Part shown: one piece after another, positions 57,520 through 64,000 of the stretch
Numbering within the stretch: the first letter of the stretch is position 1
Layout: each line of letters begins with the position of its first letter
DNA from: Diploptera punctata
Taxonomy: Eukaryota > Arthropoda > Insecta > Blattodea > Blaberidae
DNA: 64,000 nt
Assembly (NCBI GenBank): GCA_030220185.1
Contig: JASPKZ010009677.1
Location: forward strand, 1-64,000
Direction of reading: 5' to 3'
Notes under the pieces: generated by a model
The model's input: the letters and a program-made list of their open reading frames with translations, nothing else
The model's database searches: none
Told to the model about the DNA's origin: nothing
Position numbers and translations under genes: made by a program

Positions 57520-60352
57520 CTCCGTGATTTTCACAGGACATCCCTACTATCCTCGGCCAAAACTCCAATGGAGCTGAAGATAGAAGGCATATCTTTAGAA
57601 ACCTATCCTATGAAAATCATAAGAGTTTTATGAGGTGAAATGTAAAAAAATATTTTTTAATTCATCTGTATAAATTGTTGGTTGGTTGGTATCTAATGTC
57701 GAGCACTTGATAATGAAATCATTCGCTCTCTTGCACTCCAATATTTAGCAGAAAGGCTGGTCTCTTCTACAAAAGCTGGACAACGGAGGAGATGGTTTCT
57801 TTCCATATCTTCATTTAAATTGCAAAAAGGGCATTTAGGTGAATCTGTTATGCCAATTCTGTGTAGGTGTTTATTCAAGCAGTCATGTCCCGTTAGCAGT
57901 CTGAATGTTGCTACTGCAGATTTTCTTTGTAATGTAGTAATGTCATAAGCTTGTAGATTTTCCCATTCCTTTCCAGATGTTTTGGTGGTGTATTCTTCTC
58001 TAAGTTTATTGATGTATTTATTTGAGATAATTCTTTTGATAGAGTGAAAGGAAACTGGAGCAGAAGTTGGGTTTGAAACAATTTTGCTACCCTTCTTGGC
58101 TAGAAAATCGGCTATTTCATTGCCTGTCACTCCACAATGGGCCGGAATCCATTGAAGTACAACTTTTTTATGTAGACGGGATAAATGTTTTATCATTTTG
58201 TGACATTCGATAATTTTGATGCTTTTGGGTGTTGTGTCTCGTGTTATAGCAAGAATGGCTGCTTTGGAGTCACATAGAATTACAACTTTTGTAAATTTTT
58301 GGATGTGATATAAAAGATTTTGTAAACTTAAGAAAATTGCTAGAATTTCGCCATCAAAGTTTGTTGAATTTGTGTTTAGTTTACGATAAAAGGAAAAAAG
58401 TGGACATACTGCACCAGCACCAGTGCCACCATCATTTGGTAGGCTGGAGCCATCTGTAAAAATATGTATCCATTCAGGAGCTGGGTATCTTAGATTTATC
58501 ATTTCCAGTGACATTTGTTTTAAAATATATGGAGGAGTTTCAGATTTCTTGATGTCTTCTGTTAAATGAAGGTTATATTCGATTTCCAAAAATTCTAGAG
58601 GGTTGTTTCTCATCTGCATATTTTCTTTTGAATGTGGAAGTTGCAATTTCTGTTTGATTTCTTGTACAATGCTTAGGAAGCTTTGCTGAGATTTTAAACA
58701 TACTTGTGGTTTTCTTTGGGTCCAGTTATTATGGGGTAGCCTTAAAAATTTTTCATACTGTGTGACTGCTGTTTTCTCAATTTCAGATGCTATGTTTGGG
58801 TTATTTGTTAAGATTTGCATGGCAGTGATTGGTGTTGTTTTAACGGCTCCTGTTATCAGACGGAGGATTTGGTTCTGCAATTTATTAAGTTTTTCCACTT
58901 TAGTAGTTACTAGGATTTCTTCACAATATTGAAGTACAGGTTTTATGTACATTTGGTAGAAGGTGTTTAGGGTTTGTGTGTTGCAACCCCACTTTTTCCC
59001 TGCTAATCGTTTTAATAATGGTAACCTTGTTTCTATCTTTGTACATATATTCTCCATGTGTTTCTTCCATGTTAATTTTGTGTCCAGAGTTATTCCTAAA
59101 TATTTTGCTTCATGTGTTTGAGTTAATAATTCACCCTCCAATTTCAGAGTGATGGGTAGTGGTTTCTTTCTTAATGTAAATAGTTGATAATTTGTTTTCT
59201 GTATATTTATCTTCATTAAGTTCTGGGATGTCCAATTCTCTAACTGTATTAGTGATTGTTGGGCTATGGTTATTAATTGTTGACTTTGGTTTTTCGGTTT
59301 GGAGACCCATATTACAACATCATCAGCAAAAAGTAGGGTTTTCGTTTCGAGCTTTTCTATATGCTTAGGTAGATCATTAATGTAGATATTGAAGAGAATG
59401 GTACTGAGTACAGAACCCTGTGGTAAACCTCGATGTGTTTGTTGGTATTTAGAGAGGTGATTATTATACTTTGTAGCGATGAACCGTTGGATGAGAAAAT
59501 TGCTGATCCAGAGTAGCATATTCCCTTGAATGCCTAAAGTCTGCATTTTTTCTAATAATTTATATCTCCAAATAGAGTCATATGCTCCTTGGAAATCAAC
59601 GAACATTGCCAGAGTGTCTTCTTTTCTGTTGAAACTGTCTTTAATAGCTTGACTTAGGTGTACAATTTGTTGATTTGTTGATTGTAATTCTCTAAATCCA
59701 GCTTGATTGGGATGAAAGTAAATTATTGGTTTCTAAATACCAATTTAATCGATTTGAAATCATTTTTTCCATAGTTTTAACAATTACACTAGTTAGTGCT
59801 ATTGGGCGATAATTTGAAAAAGTATTTGTTGATTTTTTTGTTTTCGAAATAGGTATTATAATAGCTTTTTTCCAATCATCAGGAACTTTTGTGTTCCAAG
59901 AAAGATTATAAAGGGAGAGCAATTGAGTTTTGGCTTTATTGCCAAGGTGTTTGAGAAATTCTGCATGTATATTATCTGCTCCTGGAGATTTGTTTGATTT
60001 TAAACTATTAATGGCTATGTTTAACTCTTTAATGTTGAAATTCTTATTAAAGATATTATCTTTTGTACTGCTTGTTGATTTTATGTAATTTTTTAGGTTC
60101 TCTTTTATTGTTTTTTGTTCTTTTTTGTTCTCTGAGGACAAAGTATACGTGTTAGCGTAGTGTTTGTTGAATTTGTTGGCTATTTCACTTTCATTTGTAA
60201 TCTGTTTGTTGTTGTGGATAAATGGTGTTTTTTTGCCGTCCTTTTTATTTTGTATATTGTGTACAAATCTATATGCTTTCTGGCCATCTTTCCTATAATC
60301 CATTTTTTTGGAGGAAGTTATTAAAATTGTAAATTACCTCATAGTGTTACTT
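57520..60352 (+). mobile_element. PLE 3' end split by a LINE
   Basis: 57520-57678 (CTGAAGAT...GAAAC core, TATGAGGTGAAATG) and 60324-60352 (TACCTCATAGTGTTACTTCCC) are the two parts of one PLE terminus. The 2.6-kb LINE lies between, in the opposite orientation. Confidence 0.8.
57679..60323 (-). mobile_element. LINE with reverse transcriptase, RNase H and zinc knuckle (I/LOA/R1-like)
   Basis: AAATTGT at 57672-57678 and 60324-60330 is the probable TSD. Minus strand: a 203-codon frame (60303-59692) with SPGADNIHAEFLKHLG and YRPIALTSVIVKTMEKMI; after one frame break near 59700 a 637-codon frame (59606-57693) with the finger/palm blocks MFVDFQGAYDSIW, RGLPQGSVLSTILF and the catalytic FADD. An RNase H domain follows (IFTDGSSLPNDGG, FDGEILAIFL, LCDSKAAILAI, WIPAHCGVTGNEIAD) and a C-terminal CPFC...HLLRCP knuckle. 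ORF1 and the endonuclease are lost by 5' truncation. The best-preserved LINE here, so probably young. Confidence 0.93.
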
Positions 60353-60553
60353 CCCATTCTAATTTTTATTGAAATCTGCTACAACTTTATCGTTGGTTTC
60401 ATGCTCAATGTTTTTTAAAGGTTATTTATGTATGGATATTTTTCATTAGTTTTATGGAAATTTCTGCCTTTGATTTAGCTTTAATTTTGATATTCAAAGT
60501 ATTTATTGAATCATTTAATTTTTCAATGTATAAAATACAGTTTGTTTCAACAG

Positions 60554-60726
60554 TGTTCCGTACCTTGCATTAGCAAAGACACTGGAAGCCATTGAAGCTG
60601 TAAGTGCTCGCTTGAAGATGATTGAAATTCTTGCCAACTATTTCCGCTCGGTGATTGTCCTGAGTCCTGACGATCTCTTGCCTAGCGTGTATCTCTGTCT
60701 CAATAAGCTGGCACCTGCATATGAAG
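60554..60726 (+). CDS. Lig1: LIG1 coding exon 8 (DNA-binding domain)
   Basis: Acceptor TGTTTCAACAG, donor GTAATT. It encodes [20 protein letters not shown], then [37 protein letters not shown] and one base of a glycine codon. This is the highly conserved helical start of the LIG1 DNA-binding domain, which encircles nicked DNA. Exit phase 1 equals the known intron position before the GLELG segment of animal LIG1. The next exon is not in the window. Confidence 0.95.
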
Positions 60727-60961
60727 GTAATTCAACTTACAATTATTGAATGAGAACCAGCAACTTGATTTGTCTGCCATGTGCTAGTGCACTTACTGGG
60801 AGGGTTTGTCATTAATTCAGTACAGCTGTTGGCATGCATTATTGATGAATCTAAACACACATGTGAAAATGTAATAATATTGAATCATTATTCTACATGA
60901 ATCGTGAATTCTTTTCTCATACGTCTATGTTTTTTTAACACATTATTAATCATTTCTTAAT

Positions 60962-61880
60962 AATTAAATGAATCGTGATTTTTTCTTACCTCATACATCT
61001 ATGTTTCTTTAAACACAGCACTGCAGTATCGGCGACACTTTGTCGTCATCGTCAGCTGTTTTCACGACTGTCAATTTTTTATCCTTTTTGCCGGTAATTA
61101 TCTAGACTGCCATCTGGTGTTCTTTTGAAGGAATTCCTCTTCAAACTGCCATCTGGTGTTATTTTGAATGAATCATTTCCTAAACTGCTATCTGTTGTAT
61201 TTTTGAAGAACTTTGTAATCAAGCTTGGTTCTTCCGGAATCTCAAAGTTCATAGTTCTAGTATGGTTTTTTTGAATATATATTTTTTCCCAAACTGTTAA
61301 ATCCAAAGGTTTAGATAGATGTTTTAAAAGTTTTGCTTCTTTTTCAATCCTATGATGCTCTAATAAACTATGTGCTGCTATAGCTGATTTTTCAATTTCT
61401 CCATTCTTCAGCTATAGCAGCACATAGTTTATTAGAGCATCATAGGATTGAAAAAGAAGCAAAACTTTTAAAACATCTATCTAAACCTTTGGATTTAACA
61501 GTTTGGGAAAAAATATATATTCAAAAAAACCATACTAGAACTATGAACTTTGAGATTCCGGAAGAACCAAGCTTGATTACAAAGTTCTTCAAAAATACAA
61601 CAGATAGCAGTTTAGGAAATGATTCATTCAAAATAACACCAGATGGCAGTTTGAAGAGGAATTCCTTCAAAAGAACACCAGATGGCAGTCTAGATAATTA
61701 CCGGCAAAAAGGAGAAAAAAATTGACAGTCGTGAAAACAGCTGACGACGACAAAGTGTCGCCGATACTGCAGTGTTGTGTTTAAAGAAACATAGATGTAT
61801 GAGGTAAGAAAAAATCACGATTCATTTAATTATTATTAATTGAACCTCATAATGTTAAAAATTCCAAAATTTAATATATA
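60962..61880. mobile_element. PLE-type foldback with 430-bp arms coding on both strands, 14-bp TSD
   Basis: AATCATTTCTTAAT flanks at 60948-60961 and 61881-61894. The arms (about 60962-61388 and 61409-61838) differ at only a few positions over some 430 bp; the loop is 20 nt. Each arm encodes the same GIY-YIG C-terminal segment, beginning LTVWEKIYIQKNHTRTMNFE (minus 61079-61306, plus 61489-61725). Short TPDGSL repeats follow. The right end adds AACCTCATAATGTT, the family tail. Confidence 0.93.
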
Positions 61881-61899
61881 AATCATTTCTTAATTTACT

Positions 61900-62255
61900 A
61901 GGCATATCCATGGGCAAGTGGTTGGACATTCACCTGTCACATATGGGGTCCCGAGTTCACATCTCAATCACTCCATGTGGGTTTTGTAGTGGACAAAACA
62001 GAATCTAGACAGGATTTTCTCAGAGTTTCTCCTGTTTTCCCCTGCCAAAAATTTAATTCCACCATTTCTCCACACTTATCTCATTCATTCTGTTTCATAT
62101 TATTTCCTCTGTGATAGAGCATAGGCATGGTCGGCCAGCATTCTTATTATTCACAGACTTTCAATACAAGGGGCTTCATCACATCTCCATTTGTCCACCT
62201 GTCCCCAAGTCAGATATGAGTGGATGTTTTTTCTTTTTTTTTCATTACTAAATTT
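61900..62255 (+). mobile_element. SINE family 4
   Basis: Head with A-box-like GGGCAAGTGGTTGGACATTC and weak B-box CCGAGTTCACATCTC; the body matches 16284-16578. Confidence 0.7.
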
Positions 62256-62279
62256 GGAAGGGTGTGTGTGTATATATAC

Positions 62280-62818
62280 TAGAAGTCCTGGCCACGTGTT
62301 GCTATGGCTAAGGTATATGTTAAAAATATAAATTAAGTTGCTGTCTTTCAGCCAGATTACTTAAAACTAATACTTACACATGAAATTAATAATATTGAAA
62401 ATAAAATAAACACTGAACACACTTAAATTATGAAATAATCAATATTTGTAATTCAATTGAAATTTGCGGTTGCAACAAAAAGCACAGCCATCTGGATCTC
62501 TCTTTGTTAAATAATAAACCAATTACCCTACCAAATTACCTTACACCGCCATCTGTTAGAATCGTATGGAACTCACAGATAATTACACCGCCATCTGTTA
62601 GAATCGTATGGAACTCACAGATAATTATAACTCTTTGTTAAATAATAAACAAATAATTTGCAATAAAAAAATAATGCGACTATAAATTTAGTTATAAACT
62701 ACCCTAAGTCTCCAGTTGGATCAAACTTCACACAGTGTGCAAAATTTTATTAAAATCGGTTCAGTAGTTTAGGATTCCATCGCGGACAAACAACGTGACA
62801 CAACATTTTTATATATTA

Positions 62819-62820
<2 letters not shown>
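62280..62820 (+). repeat. Unclassified retroelement-like segment with a 42-bp tandem duplication
   Basis: The unit starting TTACACCGCCATCTGTTAG is present twice exactly (62541-62582, 62583-62624). CTCTTTGTTAAATAATAAAC brackets it. The 3' part (ATCGGTTCAGTAGTTTAGG, GACAAACAACGTGACAC) resembles ends of widespread arthropod retroelements. Confidence 0.55.

Positions 62821-62852
<32 letters not shown>
62815..62852. repeat. (AT)n microsatellite
   Basis: About 36 bp of AT directly before a SINE-2 copy. Confidence 0.95.
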
Positions 62853-62854
<2 letters not shown>

Positions 62855-63171
62855 ATCCAGCCATAGTAATTCTGCCCAAAAGTAGGTTCTTCACTGCAAT
62901 CATAGCATTTTCATGCTATGCTTGCAGCTTTACTAGGGAATTGTAAGTGTGGTAGCTTCCCGTTGCTTTCCACACCGGTGAAGGATGATGATAATGATAA
63001 GGATGATGATGGCCATATGATTTCGGGGACTGTTTGGGCCTTAAAGTTTTCCTGACATTTGTCTTACAGGTGAGGAAAAACCTCACCCAGAAAAACTGCC
63101 CCGACCGGGGATTGAACCCGGGCCCGCTGCATGACAAGGCAGCATGCTACCTTGAGACCACAGCAATGGAC
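62853..63171 (-). mobile_element. SINE family 2, full copy
   Basis: tRNA-like head on the minus strand near 63100-63168 (A-box GTGGTCTCAAGGTAGCATG, B-box CCGGGTTCAATCCCCGGTC). Body with two GATGATGATAATGATAAGG-like runs; ends at CTATGGCTGGATGG. (AT)n lies on both sides. Confidence 0.9.
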
Positions 63172-63204
63172 ATATATATATATATGTGTGTGTGTGTGTG
63201 TTTT

Positions 63205-63940
63205 CTTGGGTTTTCCACATTATGGATGGTCTCTAGCCAATGTTTCGACATGATCCCACATGCCATTCAAGGAATGATAGGTTTGAATTACAGGTTTAGG
63301 TCTTATATACCATCAGCAATACATATGTCTGACATGCTAGTGGATAGTGGTTAGTAATCCATGTGCCGTTAATAGTAAATGTTAGTTAATAGCATTGCAT
63401 TTTCCTTGACACTCTGCTTCGGGAAACTCATAATGTTAAATTCTCAAACTTTATGTATGAAATTATTCTACTCTATATACCGCATATGTACCCACGTGAG
63501 GACAAGGGTGTTACTTTGTGGAAGTAAAGTAACGAACCTCATATTCTCCTTTGATATTGATGGATGCCAAAGATTTACCATCTGCATGGAAAACTGCTAT
63601 CGATGCCTACCATGTCATCCCCAAAACAAATGGTTAAGATATAAAAGAATACCACGGTTTGCTCAACTCTTGGATGGGTGTGCAGCTTTCTAAATGGATG
63701 TTTACAATGAAAATTGCAATGGTATTAACTAACTATTTTACTATTAACGGCAAATGGATTACTAGCCACTATCCAACTAGCATGTCAAGACATATGTTTT
63801 GCTGATGGTATTATCAAGACCCTATACCAGTACTCAAACCTATCATTCCTTGATAATGGCATGTGGGATCATGTCAAAACATTGGTCAGAGGCCAACCTT
63901 GAATCCATGATGTGGAAAACCCAAGAAAACTTTCTTAGTC
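63205..63940. mobile_element. Foldback element with about 200-bp arms (third PLE-like type)
   Basis: TTTTCTTGGGTTTTCCACAT at the left and the complement at 63915-63937. The arms contain CCTATCATTCCTTGA...CATGTGGGATCATGT...AAACATTGG in inverse sense. CTTGA...hairpin...GAAAC resembles the 3' motif of the other PLEs. The 300-bp centre is not recognised. Confidence 0.6.
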
Positions 63941-63965
63941 ATATATATATATATAAATAAGAATC

Positions 63966-64000
63966 AAATGAATAATGAATTCTTTTTACCTCATATATCT
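63966..64000. mobile_element. Start of a further PLE-type arm, cut by the window edge
   Basis: AATAATGAATTCTTTTTACC and CTCATATATCT match the outer end of the left arm at 60962. Confidence 0.5.

Larger units (their letters stand above)
27681..64000 (+). other. Lig1: DNA ligase 1 gene, 5' part (eight exons, runs off the window)
   Basis: ATP-dependent DNA ligase 1 seals Okazaki fragments and repair nicks in the nucleus, recruited by PCNA. The exons give about 340 residues: N-terminal PIP box, a low-complexity charged tail rich in K, E and S, an SFF-containing second motif, then the first helices of the DNA-binding domain. Exon lengths 20, 54, 117, 119, 104, 247, 192 and 173 keep phase throughout, except exon 7, which is two bases too long. 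All introns are GT-AG. Introns 4-7 are 4.5-7.6 kb and consist largely of transposable elements. The rest of the DNA-binding, adenylation and OB domains must lie beyond 64,000. Confidence 0.88.

Noticed and set aside
61079..61725. Two separate genes encoding an identical protein on opposite strands
   Set aside because: They are the two arms of one foldback element and encode only the C-terminal piece of a PLE endonuclease.
62541..62624. CRISPR-like repeat
   Set aside because: Only two adjacent identical units with no spacers, in animal DNA.
63379..63693. Next LIG1 exon
   Set aside because: The frame lies in the centre of a foldback element, lacks LIG1 similarity and has no fitting splice phase.

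Overview
Organism. The window is AT-rich animal nuclear DNA: spliced exons with GT-AG introns of up to about 8 kb, a processed retrocopy of a cellular gene, and a dense load of LINEs, tRNA-headed SINEs, Tc1/mariner/pogo relics and Penelope-like elements (PLEs). The proteins and repeat types point to an insect with a large genome, plausibly a cockroach or termite; the species call is inference. Layout. 1-4.3 kb: transposon relics, a 5'-truncated LINE with a 10-bp target-site duplication (TSD), and SINEs. 4.7-8.2 kb: an intronless ubiquitin-activating enzyme E1 (UBA1) copy with 3' UTR, AATAAA and an A-tract. 8.6-27.4 kb: repeats nested in each other (PLE foldbacks, SINEs, LINE tails, mariner and pogo relics). 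From 27,681 to beyond the right edge: the 5' part of a DNA ligase 1 (LIG1) gene on the + strand. Eight exons are assigned, from a 20-nt first coding exon that encodes most of a PCNA-interacting (PIP) box to the start of the DNA-binding domain. Its introns are filled with transposable elements. The only single-copy host genes seen are UBA1 (retrocopy) and LIG1; they are not functionally linked here. Most striking signal. About fifteen insertions belong to one PLE-derived group. They share a motif like TGAGGTRAGATG, a terminal block like CCTCATAGTGTTACTTCC, and GIY-YIG endonuclease fragments. Many are foldbacks, two inverted 5'-truncated copies, and several have perfect TSDs of 8-19 bp. Several carry a hammerhead-ribozyme-like core (CTGANGA, hairpin, GAAA, short palindrome) in which the hairpin and palindrome change between copies while pairing is kept. 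Caveat. UBA1, LIG1 exon 7 and the longest LINE all carry single-base indels, mostly in short homopolymers. The UBA1 copy shows no nonsense substitution. Assembly error is a live alternative to pseudogenisation. All repeat family names rest on reading the sequence, not on database searches.
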